Assembly: GCF_002775205.1 (NCBI RefSeq)
Contig: NC_036443.1
Coordinates: 31,340,217-31,404,216, forward strand
DNA length: 64,000 bases
Reading direction: 5' to 3'
Source of the DNA: Xiphophorus maculatus
Lineage: Eukaryota; Chordata; Actinopteri; Cyprinodontiformes; Poeciliidae
Positions 26,412 to 39,000 of this stretch are shown one piece after another. Both the position numbers and the translations under genes were made by a program. The notes under the pieces were generated by a model. It saw only the letters and a list, made by a program, of their open reading frames with translations. It was not told the DNA's origin and made no database searches. Each line of letters starts with the position of its first letter. Within the stretch, counting starts at the first letter, position 1.

Positions 26412-28699
26412 CTCAGGCTTCACAGAGGCACAAACAATAGAGGAAGAAATCCCATCATGTTTGTGACAACAAGCATTGATGACATCACTCTTCATGTTGG
26501 CTTACAGCAGGACGCCAGCGATGATGTCACTGACGAAGTCCAGACCCGACACCGGATCAGAACCAAGCAGCTTCCAGACCGGATCCACAGAGAGTGGCTG
26601 AGCCAAAGAACCGGGTTTGGATTCTGTTCGCACATCTTTACGCTCCGGATTCCTCCGGTGAAGCTTCGTTCAAAATGCTCCACATAAGAATCGTGATTCT
26701 CATTTTACTGCGATTCAGAACGTCCCAGAATCAGTGTTAAAAGATAAAACAAATCCGCTCTCTGTCGCCCTGCATTTTGTAACTATGTGGGACGTTCTGA
26801 CATCGTCATGGAAACGGGACTGCAATGTACGCATGTGCTGCAAAAATGAAGAAGGGAGATTCAATCTAGATACATAGATAGATAGCATTTATTGTCATTG
26901 AACAGAATTCAACGAAATTTCCATCTGCCTGTCTGAAGGAAAACATTTGGACTGTTGTTGTTTTCCCAGGAAGTCCGATTCAGACCTGAGCTTCACCCTG
27001 TTCACAGATCGCTAAATGAAGATTTAAAACTTCAGGACACGAGGTACAGCGAGCCGGGCCGCAGAGCTGAGCAACGCCGTTCGCTGCGGGACAGGAAGGA
27101 GAAACTAAAAGCTAAATGCTTGTGAATTCAAAACAGGGCAGATAACGACACCAGGTGCACTTCTCTATCCTTCTGACTCGGTGACACGGCTAACAGAGCT
27201 TCTCTGCTTCAGCTAATCACCCATAATCCTCTGCTGCATCACTGTCACATGACCAAGCTCGTAACCCCGCCCTCTACAAACACAAACAGCAACAAAATGG
27301 GAGGGAAAAAAACAACAGTCAAAACTCAGTTGCTGGGTAAAACTTTCTGGCCCGGTGTCGATGTGTTAATGCTAATCACGTCATGCATTCCTGATGTAAA
27401 CACTGAGGCTACGATCTCAGCAGCCGAATGCGACCAACATCCGGCTCCTTCACTGCAGTCTGAACGGCCTGATTCGGATTCTTCACCCAAAAGTAAAATC
27501 AAATCAGTTTTCAAAGCTTCTGAACGCTCATGTCGCATTTTATCAACTTTTCCATCACTAACGTCAGACATGCTCCATAATTCTGCAGCAGAAGAAGAAT
27601 CTGGATGTAAACAATGTCTGAAAATCATAACAATCAAGTGATGAAAGCAGTCTGAGTCAGTGAACGCATCACATCCCAACCCAATCACTCCTGGTCCGAC
27701 TCCACATCCAAACAGAACCGGGTCAGAAGCTGCAGCCAACGCTCCACTAAAAACTGCTTAGTTGCTGTTAGCTTCTGTTGATCAGGTTCCTTCATCTGCT
27801 GACCATGTTGTCGCGGCGGGCTCCGGAGGGACAGGTACCTTCTTCTGCTTGGGTCACTTTGGGGTCGCAAACCGTTCACACCGTAGTCTGGTTATAGCTG
27901 CATTTAATCAGCAGCATGAATGATAACGCAGAAAAAGATCGGATTTCAGCAGAAAAACTGAATTGAGCATCCAGGCTGCTGGGCGATCATAATCCGATCT
28001 AACTGTTGCTCTCGCTCAGGCAACTTCTGCAATATGTTGCTTTATGTATTTGTTGTCAGCACAAAAGTGATTTAAACAAAACAAAAGCTTTGTTTATTTT
28101 TACTCTTCTTTTAGTCACTAGTTTTCTAGAAAAGACAGAAGGGCTGCTATGTAATCTGGTAGGTACCAGTAATGAGTGTAGACAGTGAGAGACGACCTGC
28201 AGAGAGACATCAGTGAACAAGGATCTGTGATCGTTTTCTTATGTCTGGTTCAGGTAATCATCTGGTTTTTCCTTTCCGACAGTCTTCATGTTGCCTCAGA
28301 ATCATGTCATTATTATTTTAGAACGGCTTCTTCTTCAGAGAGGCAGTTAGCTCTCGTTAGCTTCCCGTCACGTCCGCCTCAGGCAGGTTTCTCCTCGGGT
28401 CCGGCGGCTCAGTCCGCCTCTCGTCTCAGAAAGTGATGGAGCCGCGTTTGCTTCAAACTCATCGCTATGCCGACGGAAACGATGAAAGATGGGAACTAAG
28501 GAGCTGGAGCTCGTCCTTCAGGTCAAAGGTCGACATCACTCACAGAAAGTTTGAACTTGGAAACTTCTCTCAGAACGACACGAGTTTGACTGCAGGGAGG
28601 ATTTCTGACAAAGTTTTAGATTTATGTGAGAAGAGAGCAGAAATGTTTGAGTTTTCAGAATAAATCAGGCTGTTGAGGAGCTGAGGCTCAGCTGGACAA

Positions 28700-28980
28700 T
28701 CAATTAATAAGCATATAGATCACCACAGACACCTGATCAGTATCAATTAATAAAACGTCTGATTTTATTTATTGGTTTTGGTTGTCATGTTTTATTTTGG
28801 ATATTTAAAATATCCTCCAGTTCCACTGCTAAATGTTGTTTACTAAATTGAAGTGTATTAGTCCTCGGCATTACCAATCTATTATTTCAACATGATCTGA
28901 AAACAATAATATTATAGTTTATCGCAGTAATTATAGGGAAAATTTATTGTGCAGCAGTCTGTTAGTATGACAGACCTGTT
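28700..28980 (+). repeat. Dispersed repeat family D, copy 2
   Basis: The words TTATTTTGGATATTTAAAAT, CCTCCAGTTCCACTGCTAAA, TGTTGTTTACTAAATTGAAG and the closing GTATGACAGACCTG identify a diverged copy of the same family as 25305-25690. The CAGAAACTGG landmark region is missing from this copy. Confidence 0.6.
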
Positions 28981-30390
28981 TATGTTTGGTTTATGTCTCC
29001 ATGAAAGCAGAATAAAGTCCTGTGTTTAGGTTTTAATGCCAGATCTCTTGGCAGGAAGTTGGACCGGCGCCGGCGATGGAGAACTGTTTAAACCGAGTCG
29101 TCCCCACTGACCAGCAGGTCCTGTGTGTCTGAATCCACCCACTTGTTTACATAATCCTGCATGAATAAACATGAGATGATTTATGAATAAACATGTCTGG
29201 GGATGTGAAAACACACACACACACACTCTGCTGGGAAATCTCAGCACTTGATGAATATTCATGCAGGACTCGTTCTCACACTCCTCCGTTGTGTTTTACT
29301 CTGACATTCATCTCCTCCTTCACATCCGTCTCTTCAGCTCATCTCATTTCTTAGACTAGTTGGTTTGCTTCCAAACTTTAAATGTTGTTTCGATCAGATC
29401 CAGACTGAAACTGTTAAAACTTGCTGCTAATCCGGCCACCCTCCCCTTCCTGTGACTGCAGCGCCCTCTTGTGGCCGTTTCTACTAGAACAAGTGAAAGC
29501 GATGAAGTCATTAGACTTCCTGGCTTTATCTAGTGTAGCCAGGGTACTCAAATATAATAAGTTATAATATAATAACCAACAAGCTAGCAGTGCTCATATT
29601 CAAGTTTCTTTTCACGCAAATCCAACACACATACAGAAATAAAACGTTATTTTAAATTATAGAAATGTACACACACAAGAAACTCCTGCAAAATCTTATC
29701 TATATGCAAACAAATGTGAGAAGGGGGTTAAAAAACGTTTTAAAAATGAATATAACAGCCCAATAAAAGAGGGAAAAGAAATTTCAATCTTAAGGTGATT
29801 TAAGAAATTTACATTTAAAAATGTAAAGCTTCCTGTGCTTTCCAAAGCATGCTAGGAAAAAAACTACTCAGATTCATATGATACTAAAATTTATTAAATT
29901 AGTTTGTTTATATTTTTATATTATTTAACCTTTACTTCACCACAAAAATACTGTATATATATATATATATTGCAAGAGAGTCCAGGTCAGACTGGTAACA
30001 GAACATCCACAGCAAAAACATTCAAAGCTAACATGACCTTCAGATTCACGCATTTCTGCACAAATTAGGATTATTCCAGCATAATGAGTTACCGTTATTT
30101 CTACTGTTTCTAAAATGTAATCACACACATTAATAGTTTTCTAAATATTTTTTGCCTCCAAGACAAGTAAGATCCACAATGTTTACCAACTTTAACATCG
30201 CTAATGCTAATGCTAGCTTCATCTTTTCCAACGGCAGCAATAAGGAAGTCTAATTTCTCCTTCAGAACCGTCCCAGTCTGGTTCCGAAGGACAACTGGAA
30301 GTAAATTACAGACAGTAAAACATTTATTCGTGTACTTACTTGAACTCTTCGGGGTTTGTGCCGCTGAAACACTCTCGCCTTCAGCCGTTT

Positions 30391-30402
30391 CAAGATGGCG
30401 GC
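30391..30402 (+). promoter_or_regulatory. YY1-type CAAGATGGCGGC word
   Basis: CAAGATGGCGGC matches the YY1 motif often found at or just downstream of vertebrate transcription starts. The surrounding 60 bases are locally GC-rich in an AT-rich context. The ATG opens a short frame (MAAPRLLT...), but I do not recognise the product and no clear following exon was found. It could be a decayed promoter, a retained regulatory motif or chance. Confidence 0.3.
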
Positions 30403-31518
30403 GCCGCGTTTATTAACAATAGAGTGGAAGGAGGTTGGCGGAACAGCAGGTGTTACGCTAACTTCTGCGACCATCAGGGGGCGCTATCACTAAGCGCGAC
30501 CGAAATGCCAATTTTGTATTGTCTTTACACTAAAACAAAACAATTTTATGTGCCTTTCTTCATCCTCCAGTTTAAAACCGACAGTTAATTTGAGGTCTGC
30601 TCCGCTGTATTTCAGTCAGGCATCCTGACAGCCTCCTCAGGGGTCACAACGTCTGATGGTCACAAAGTGTGAAGGAACACCAAATAAAAACTGAAGTTTC
30701 CCACTTCTGTTGGTTTATATGGAATTAAAAATAGTTTTTAGATTAATCTCTAAGACCTCGTTTATGTGTGAATGGGAAAAATACCGCAGAACTATCAAAA
30801 GTATTGGTTAATAAATGCATCTTATATGTTAGAATCTTGTACAGTATAACAATGCTAATTTTACTTTTTGTATGTATTTTAAACACTCCCTGACGTTCTG
30901 TGTGACCTACATATGTTGCTGCTGCAGTTACATCTGAATTTCCGCTGTGTGACATTAAAGATATTTTCTGTTCTGTTTTGTCCGACTGCAGGAAATCTTT
31001 GGCCCAAGATATCTGGTATCAAAAAAGCATTTTTGAATTGAAAAGAACAGGTGCAACAACATTGAGGAGTTCATCTTTAATGTCACCAACAGTCTTGTCA
31101 TCATGAATAAATATTTTAATAAAAATAAAAAAAACATTTAAAAATATCCCACACTGTATGAAACAGAAACTAAACATAAGCTAAAAATATGAGAGGAAAG
31201 CATCATAAATGTGTTTTTCTGCTCATTTTTAGCAGATTTCAGATGGAGAAACATTCCCAGAGATCCGACTCAGCTGCGATCCCAGGAGCCTGGAAGATGG
31301 AGCGGCTGAGTTCTCCAGAACCGGGCCGACCAGAGTCCGGAGCAGAACTGCAGCGGTTCATCCAGCAGAGCCGCGTTGGGTCCAGAGTTCTGCTCGGCTC
31401 CATGGGAAACATGAATGCGGAAAACAAAAAGCTACAGGAAATAAACTGGGGGTCCAAACGTGTCACTTCCTGCTGAAGGGAGAGGCCAGCGTAAGACAAG
31501 CCAATCAGAGTCCAGCTC

Positions 31519-32833
31519 TCAGGTGCGCCTCCTCTTGGCGCCTCCCGGACTCGCTGGGTTGGAAGATGACAGCAGTTTCTCTGTGGCTCGGCTCCTCTTC
31601 CTCTTCTCCGCCTCCTTCGCTCCTCCTCCTACTGCTGCTGCTGCTGCTCCTCCTTCACCTCCGCCCTTCTCCTTGTCGCGCTCCTTCTCTTTTTCCCGAC
31701 TGCCGCTCATTCGCTCCAACATCTTCACAGACGAGTTACTTCCTGTGGGAGAAATGGGAAAACCGCGTTAGCAAAGGAAAGGACGATCTTGTCCACATGT
31801 CCTGTCCCACTTCCTGTCCCTCACTACTGATAAACCTGGTCTGATGGAACGATCCGGTTAAGGATCATCACTAAAACATTCCCAATTCAGAAAAATAAAT
31901 GCATCAGGAAAACGCTGCATCTACAGATGAACCAGAAGTCCTCCAGGCCACTAGGGGGAGTCGAACAACAAATCATGTGAGCGTAGAAAAGATGTCCAGA
32001 ACCAAGTTGGAGGAAGAAACAAAAGCGTTATACTTTGCATCATTTTTAATCTCACTGTCTTTTACATTACAGAACAGCAGCATGTTTATGTTGGTCATAT
32101 TTCCTGCTCCACACTCCCCCTAGTGGTATGGAGGACTTCTGTTAGGTGGAGCAAGTTTACAGTATTTTACACTTGCTGTTTGTGGCATTTCTCCTTTTGC
32201 TTCCATCTCCTGTAGTTGCAACGTTTCTTCCGTAGGTATTGCATTCGGTCCGTGGTTGTGGCGTTCTGTCTGTCTGTAGTCGTTTTATCTGTAGTCCCAA
32301 AGTTCTGTCTGTATTAGCAGCATTTCATCTGTAGTCACAAGACTCGCAACAGTCACTGCAGTCTACAGACGCCTGATAAAACACATGTGGCTGAAAACAA
32401 AAGCCGGAGAGCTTGACCTTCTTCATGTGTAGCAGGAGGTTCTCTCTCCATCCTGAACTCCTCTTTGATCTCCTCCTCTGAGCCCAGCTTCCCTGCAAAC
32501 ACATCGAGATCATCGTTCATCACAACCGGAACAATCCCTCACCGGGTCCAATGCTGAGGAAGACTCCTCAGGAGATGAGAGGAAGGACAAGATGGCAGAA
32601 CAGGAAGAGGACCTCACCTCCTTTCACCTCCTGGATGATCTCCTCCGGCAGCGAGAAACTCTTCTCCACGTTTGGAAACGGCAGGATCTCCGACTCGTGC
32701 TGCTCGGCACACAGAACCAGTTGGTTCAGAGGAATACACAGCGAGTGTGTGTTACTGTGAGTGTCTGTCTTGTATGTGCGTGTGTGTGTGTATGGGTGTA
32801 TGTGTGTGTGTGTGTATGTGTGTGTGTGTGTGG

Positions 32834-32918
<85 letters not shown>

Positions 32919-33553
32919 TGTGTGCGTACCAGAGCCTGCATGTCGTACATGGTGCCCAGATGGTCCCAGATGACGGAGGAAGAAACCTGCCTGCCGATGT
33001 TCTGGCTGAATTTATCCCGGATGCAGATCATGTGGAAGTGGCGGTTCACTCCTGCAAACAGAACCGACCCGTCAGAACCAACAGAACCGACCTGACAGAT
33101 GAGTAATTGGATGGATGCCATATTATATATTTGTTTGGAATAAATTCTTGAAATATTTTTCCTTCTCAAACTTATTTTTGCATATTTATTCAGAAAATAC
33201 AAAAATCAACTTCCAGATGTTTTTCTCCAGATTGCGGAAGCAACCAGCGACAAACTGGGATCTGACTGACCCAGTTTCTGCTTAAACTGGTCCCAGTATG
33301 TCTCGGATGTGGGTTGAACTGGTCTGGGTCCGTCTAATGTTCGGGTTAAACTGTTCTCGGACTGGTTCCAGTGGGAGATGTTAGCACCAGAGCTAGCGTT
33401 AGCGGTCTTACCCACTGGTTTGTGTCCGATCATCGCGTGGAAAAGACACACCTCCACTTCGTGGCTCCAGACCACCGAGTCCTCCCCGGGAACCAGAGCC
33501 GAGTCCGGGGGCTTCTCCTCGGTCTGACTGAGGGTCACATCTGCCTCCCCCAT
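31519..33553 (-). CDS. mrgbp: MRG/MORF4L-binding protein, NuA4/TIP60 complex subunit
   Basis: Five coding exons on the minus strand: 33553-33412, 33051-32930, 32699-32618, 32492-32418, 31742-31519, all phase-consistent, giving about 214 residues (human protein about 204). The start [10 protein letters not shown] resembles the family start. The conserved core follows: [55 protein letters not shown] and [10 protein letters not shown]. The tail is rich in Lys, Glu, Gly and Ala and ends AKRRRT, as in mammals. MRGBP links MRG15/MRGX to the TIP60 histone acetyltransferase complex in the nucleus. Intron 2 (32929-32700) contains a long GT/CA array. The exon 4 donor (GAAG|GTCAAG) is weak. The exon 3 acceptor could instead lie 3 nt upstream, adding one Gln. 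Confidence 0.95.
32780..32926. repeat. (GT)n microsatellite in mrgbp intron 2
   Basis: This is an interrupted and then pure GT array, read as CA on the transcribed minus strand. It starts only a few bases from the exon 2 donor (exon ends at 32930). Translations across it are repeat artefacts. Confidence 0.97.
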
Positions 33554-33618
33554 CTTTAAAAACCAGTTAAGATCCGAGTAAAACCGAAACGTTTCAAGCC
33601 GCGATAATCAGACCGGAA

Positions 33619-33626
33619 CCGGAAGT
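33619..33626 (+). promoter_or_regulatory. ETS-type CCGGAAGT site upstream of mrgbp
   Basis: CCGGAAGT, preceded by a second CCGGAA at 33613-33618, lies about 65 bases upstream of the mrgbp start codon. ETS/GABP sites in either orientation are typical of TATA-less housekeeping promoters. The transcription start itself is not visible. Confidence 0.5.
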
Positions 33627-35057
33627 AGGCGCACAGAATGCAGCTGATTTTCAAAATAAAAGAGAATTTGAGCAACTTTAAACTTTAGTTTTTAATCTTG
33701 AAGGTTTTTCTATTTCTATATATGTTGAATAAATATTTTGTTCAGACGGCCCAGATTTACGGGGCATTTTGAAATTTCCATGAAACAATAAAAAATTATT
33801 TTTTGAAAATTCTCCATTTTCAACTTGGGAATCTATTAATTAACAGCAGGAGCTTCAGCGCATCAAATGCGTTTTCAAGTCCCAAACTGCTGACGCCTTT
33901 ATATACATCGGCATTTTCTGACAACTTTGTGCACAGGCAAGTGTTTGAAAGGCTCCGTTAAAACAATTCAGATATCTAAAAATATAATTTTGAGTAGTCA
34001 TAAATGTACATCTATGTACATCTATAGATATCTTCAGAAATTATGGATTTTTGATCCTTCAAATGATGAATCCGGTGATTTTCATCAAAATATAAATTAA
34101 GAGATCTTGAATTCTTCTTTTTACTACTCAAACTGAATGCGGACGTTTTTTAAATGACCCTTTAGGAAAGTCAAAACATTGTGTCCCGTCAAATCCTGTT
34201 TTCTGTCACCTAGGTAACAACACCCAGACCTGGGGTGTCCAAAGTGCGGCACAGGGGCCATTTGTGTCCCTTGGACTGATTTTGTGCGGCCCTCCAACTG
34301 CAATTCAAAACATGATGGAAATTTGACCCGTCCATCACTACTAACATAATTACTAACACAAACTTTTCATCTTTTTATAACAAGCAGAAACTTCTTCTGC
34401 AAAGCCGACTTTGTTGCATCCAAATTAGCTTTTAATTGAGTTTTTCAACTTGGCTAAATATAGCAACAATTTTTTAAAAAAGTGACCCAAGTATTGAAAT
34501 ATAATTTGAAATTTGCAATATTTTAAAATTTTTATTTAGTTTTGGATCAATGAATAACTTCCCTTTCCTACAAAAAAAAAAATTAAACGTGAAGCTCGGA
34601 GAAAGAGCTTCTCTACTGGCCTCAGGCAGCAGGTCAAAGGTCACACCATAGCCTGTTAGCGTTAGACGTAGCGTCTAAAGTTGAAGTGTTGTGATTTTAA
34701 TGCAGTCAGACGGAGTTATGCTTCTCCAGACGGTGATCAAACCACCAGAAGGTTTATTGCAAATCCAACAGACAGTTTGGGCCGAGAAGCGACCGCGCTC
34801 ACAGATACAAAGAAGAAGAAAAAGAAAAAACATCTCAGAGTTAAACTGTATGAAGGCTACTGAACTCCAGGGAGCCGGATACAAGCGGGACTTTAGAACC
34901 GACCGGATTCACATCAATATACAAAACTGTCGATAATAAAGCGTCGACCATCGATCACAACAGAAATATTAACGGGAAGCTGAGTCTGCAGCTCAGAGGG
35001 TCAAATGAAGCATTTCTACACTTTTCCACATCACCTGATTTACATGTCAAAGCCTGG

Positions 35058-35079
35058 GCATGATGGGAAATGTAGTTCT
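35058..35079 (-). promoter_or_regulatory. ZNF143/THAP11-like site
   Basis: On the minus strand the segment reads AGAACTACATTTCCCATCAT followed by GC. This is close to the ACTACAATTCCCAGCATGC consensus used by ZNF143 (Staf) and THAP11 at many vertebrate promoters. No obvious exon is attached, so it may be a distal element or a motif carried by an old repeat. Confidence 0.4.
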
Positions 35080-35156
35080 GGGCAGTCCAGCAGTCTGGAC
35101 TCATTTCTACACATCATTACGTCGTACAAAACTAAAGTTCTCCTTTAATGTTTACA

Positions 35157-35162
35157 TTTATT
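35157..35162 (-). terminator. Possible polyadenylation signal for hm13
   Basis: TTTATT on the plus strand is AATAAA on the minus strand, about 880 bases downstream of the hm13 stop codon at 36045. Other candidates may exist, so this is only a plausible 3' end. Confidence 0.25.
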
Positions 35163-35968
35163 CAACTTTCCTCTAATATTTTAAGATATGACAGAAAACT
35201 GCATCAGTAAATATTCTCCTTTATCTCCTGTGAACCAATCAGAACGAGGCTGAAATCCCCTGATCGGCCGACCTGACTCCTCCTCCTTCTCCGGCCAGAC
35301 AACCAATCAGATTTCAGAATGAGGCGGCGGGTTCGCTGCTTCCTGCAGCTGCGGATCAGATCTAGGAGCAACTTTGACCCCTTAACCTTCCAAATAAAAT
35401 TCATTTTCATCCCTCATCTCAACAATCTGGTGATTTTCTGCATTTTTCTTCCTGTCTGAAAAAACAAAGTTCAAAAAGAAGAAAAATGATAAAACTGACC
35501 TTTAAAATCTAATAAACACATCAGAGCTCAGACAGACGGAGTCACAGATGTTTTACATTAACAGGGAAACGCTGAACTGATGATACAGAAATAAAAGGTT
35601 TGAATTGATCGCTCAGCTCTGACAGGAAACTCCTGGATTCATCCAGATGTTTGGAGGAAAAGCTGTAAACATTCAGAAACATTAAAACTGGGATGTTTTT
35701 ACAGGAACAAAGTGAAACTGAAGCAGGTAAAGGTGAGCGGACAGAAGCGGGAAGCAGAGACGCTGAGGAAGCTTCGGCTTAACGGCTTCCTGGTCCAGAC
35801 ACAGAAGCCCCGCCCACTCGCCTGGCCCCGCCCCTCAGCAGCTCTGTGCTCCAATGACTGCAGCCGTGACGAGGAGGAGGAGTCAGGCACCGAGCAGAAA
35901 CAAATCTCCACCCCTCACGGTACCATAGTAGCTGTTACCATGGAGACCGGACACAAACACGTTGGCAA

Positions 35969-36002
35969 CATAAGCCCCGCCCCCTTATTGAGGGGCGGGG
36001 TT
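35969..36002. repeat. GC-rich inverted repeat just past the hm13 stop
   Basis: AAGCCCCGCCCC and GGGGCGGGGTTT pair around a short CTTATTGA loop, with one mismatch at the outer end. It lies about 45 bases downstream of the hm13 stop codon, so it would form a stable stem in the 3' UTR of the KKXX isoform. Confidence 0.7.
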
Positions 36003-36044
36003 TCAGTGAAATGTAACCGGGTGGGAAGGTGGTAGCGACGAATG

Positions 36045-39000
36045 CTATTGGTCCTTTTTCTTCTCAGGTTCTGATGACTCCTCTTTAGGCTCCTCCTCCT
36101 CAGATGACTCCTCGTACCTGCAGAGAGGGAGCCATGTTTGATTTTACCGTGTGATGTCATGTGACCGCTGGTCAGAACGAAGCTGATGGTTGATGTTGAA
36201 CCATCAGAAACCAGTAAAGTCTGATTCACACCAGGAGAGTCATGAGTTCATAAAGCTTCATAAAAACTGTTTAGAGATCAGACCGTCCTCCTGGCTCTGC
36301 AACATTTCATTAAATATTCATAAATCACAGCTCCCTTTATGATTTGATGGTGGCCTCACTTCCTAATGAGCTAATGTGCTAAAGGTGGAGCTAATTTTTA
36401 CCTTGATGCTTTAGCATTTTGGCTAACTTTGAAAATGTTTAGCGCACTTAGCTTAGCGTACTTAGCTTAACTCAGTTGATTAAAGTTTGATGTCTGTTGA
36501 AACTTTAGTTATCAATTGTTAATATTCATGCTTTTATTTTGAAGTCTGTTTACACAGCAGTGTGATGGTGCAGCAGATTGTTTACTCTGTACCCAGAATG
36601 CATTGCTGTAGTTCTACAGTAAACAGTTTAAAATCTCCTGACGTCCAGCTGCTTTCTGACTGAATTAGCAAAACTTAGCAGCTAAAAAACTGAAACTGAG
36701 TGAAAAGTTTGTTTTGATGAAGTGTAAACCACAGAGGAAGATGTGTAATGACAGATTTGATCCTGATGAGGGCGATATAGCACATGTCTCACTGTTGGTA
36801 ACACGTTTGAAGTTAGCGCATTAGCGCTAGCTTTGGCTAAATACCAAAAACTTTCTGTTGGTTCAGGTTTAGGATCCAAAACTCTCCCGTTTTTAAACTT
36901 CATCTAAAGGTTTGATGGCGAGACGGAAACGTTTGGACTTCTGATCCAGTCTGAATAAACCGGGTACGTTTTGATCCTGGAGGAGTGACAGGCGTTCTTC
37001 CTGCCCAGGCGTCAGGGAGGTGGGGCAGTAAGGGCAGGGGGCGGGGCTTAGCTCCTACATGGAGGTAGGAAGAACACGGCGGTGTCTGGGGGAGGAGCCG
37101 GTTGCCATGGTTTCCATGGATGCAGCCAGGCTTGCAGGAGAGCCGCTGACAGTCGGGAAGGAAGTGATGCGCGGAGAGGCAGGAAGGACTTCCTCTGATG
37201 ACTCGTAGCTATGGCGACGGGGAGGATGAAATGAAGAGGTGAGGATGAGGAACAGAAGAGAAGAAGAATGTAAGTTTTTTATCTCAAACTGCAAATTAAT
37301 CAGAGTGAGGATGAGGATGATGAGGTGAGGAAGAGCAAACAGGAAAGAGAAGGAAAGATGGCGGCTGGATCTTCTGTTCACCGGTTCTGACCCGAAACAT
37401 CAGCCTCATCCTCCAATCAGAATCCAGAAAACATCCAGACGGTCCAGTAGGAGGCGCTCCATCAGACCAAACATGACGGAACCGTCCGTCCACCTCAGAC
37501 CCAGACGTGACGGTTTGAGCAACAGAACCAGAACCTCTGGATTTCATCTGCAGGGTTTAGGATCAGAAGAACCAGAGACCAGGATGGATGGATGGATGGA
37601 TGGACGGTCTATAGAGACGGCTCTGAAGAGTTTCTGGATTTTATTTTTCTACCATTTAATGTTTTTATTTCAGCTCATTGTTATTGTTGATTATTAAGAA
37701 TATTTAGTTTTTAAAAAGCGAAACCAGAAATGACCTTTGACCTTACGTATGGACAGATTGATCCAGGTTTATTTGTGGACATTTTCCTCATCAGAAGATC
37801 AATTGTCAGTACCTGGAGGTTGCCATGGTTACTCACCTGAACATCTCGGTGAGCTCTCCCTTGCAGAGCGCCACGACGACGGGGAAACCGACGCAGGCGG
37901 GGACGAGGTAGAGCAGGGCGGGCTGCGGCGAGAGAGAGAGAGAGAGTCAGGAACCCGGCTCCACTGAACCGGTCCGATTCCATGGTTCTGATGAAGCTTC
38001 CAGGCCATCAGAGCATCTGGCCCCGCCTCCTACCTGTGCGTGTTTGAAGGTGTGCATGACGAAGATGGTGAGGCCCAGACCAAAGATGTAGGCCAGGAAG
38101 CTGGAGTAGAAGTACGTCCTGCTGTTCTTCTTCAGGCTGCAGACAGACAGAGACATGAGGACACGAGGACGGGTCCGGACAGGTGAGCAGAGACGCTGTG
38201 AAGGGAGAGCGGGCGCCGCCGCCGGGCGCTACCTGACGTCGAAGCGCAGCAGCAGGGCGATGAAGATGCCCGGGATGACGATGTCTCCCAGTCCCAGCAT
38301 GGCGAAGTTACTGGCCTCCAGTCCTTTCTCCAGTAGGTCCTGAGGAAACACCACTGGGAGACGGAGACTCGGGTCAGAACCAGAGCAGCAGGAAACAGGA
38401 AACAGGAAGTGCTCTGAAACGTCGACTCACATTTGATCGGTGCCTCGAACGACTTGGCCACCGTTACCATGACGTTGGTCCCGAACACCTGGAGGTCAGA
38501 TCAGACAGGTGAGGGAAACGTTCCGTCCTACTGACCAGTGACCCTCTCCGGGAGGTCAGAGGTCACTCTAGGCTAAATAAAAGCAGCAGCAGACTGAATT
38601 TTCTGAGGAATATGAAGGAATAAGTTGGATTTATTAAGTTTATTATTAATAATTATCTTTATTATCAACAATAGTACTGATTATTACTAATCAGTATCTA
38701 TTGTGTTTATTGTAATTTTCCTTAAATGTATTTTTATTCTGTATTTTAGATTCTTAAAACTATTTTTAAATAATTTTCGTAATTAACGTAATTTTATTTG
38801 TAATTATTAGGTAAATAAATATTTCTTAATATTTTATAATCTTACTTGACATCTTATTTAAAAAATGTTAATTATTGAATTTCTCTAAATTTCCTGTGGT
38901 GCGTTCGCTGACCTTCAGTAAATCACAGACCAACAGAGTGAGAGCTGCTTCTTTGCACAGCATAAAATTAATCTTTAGTCTGTTTTATTGAATTATTAAC

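Larger units (their letters stand above)
33640..36044. other. Intergenic region between mrgbp promoter and hm13 3' end
   Basis: I see no protein-coding exon. The interval holds AT-rich DNA, a segment at about 34226-34300 (GGGGTGTCCAAAGTGCGGC onward) resembling the end of a common hAT-derived repeat, a ZNF143-like site at 35058-35079, a TTTATT at 35157-35162 that would read AATAAA for hm13, and a GC-rich inverted repeat at 35969-36002. Confidence 0.5.

Noticed and set aside
27249-27739. 130- and 137-codon frames on opposite strands
   Set aside because: No family resemblance, no flanking exon signals and no conserved motifs could be seen.
31189-31476. 95-codon plus-strand frame downstream of mrgbp
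   Set aside because: It lies antisense to the likely mrgbp 3' UTR and has no known homology; coding status is unsupported.
34226-34560. Possible hAT-derived repeat beginning GGGGTGTCCAAAGTGCGG
   Set aside because: Only one end is recognisable and no target duplication or right terminus was found.
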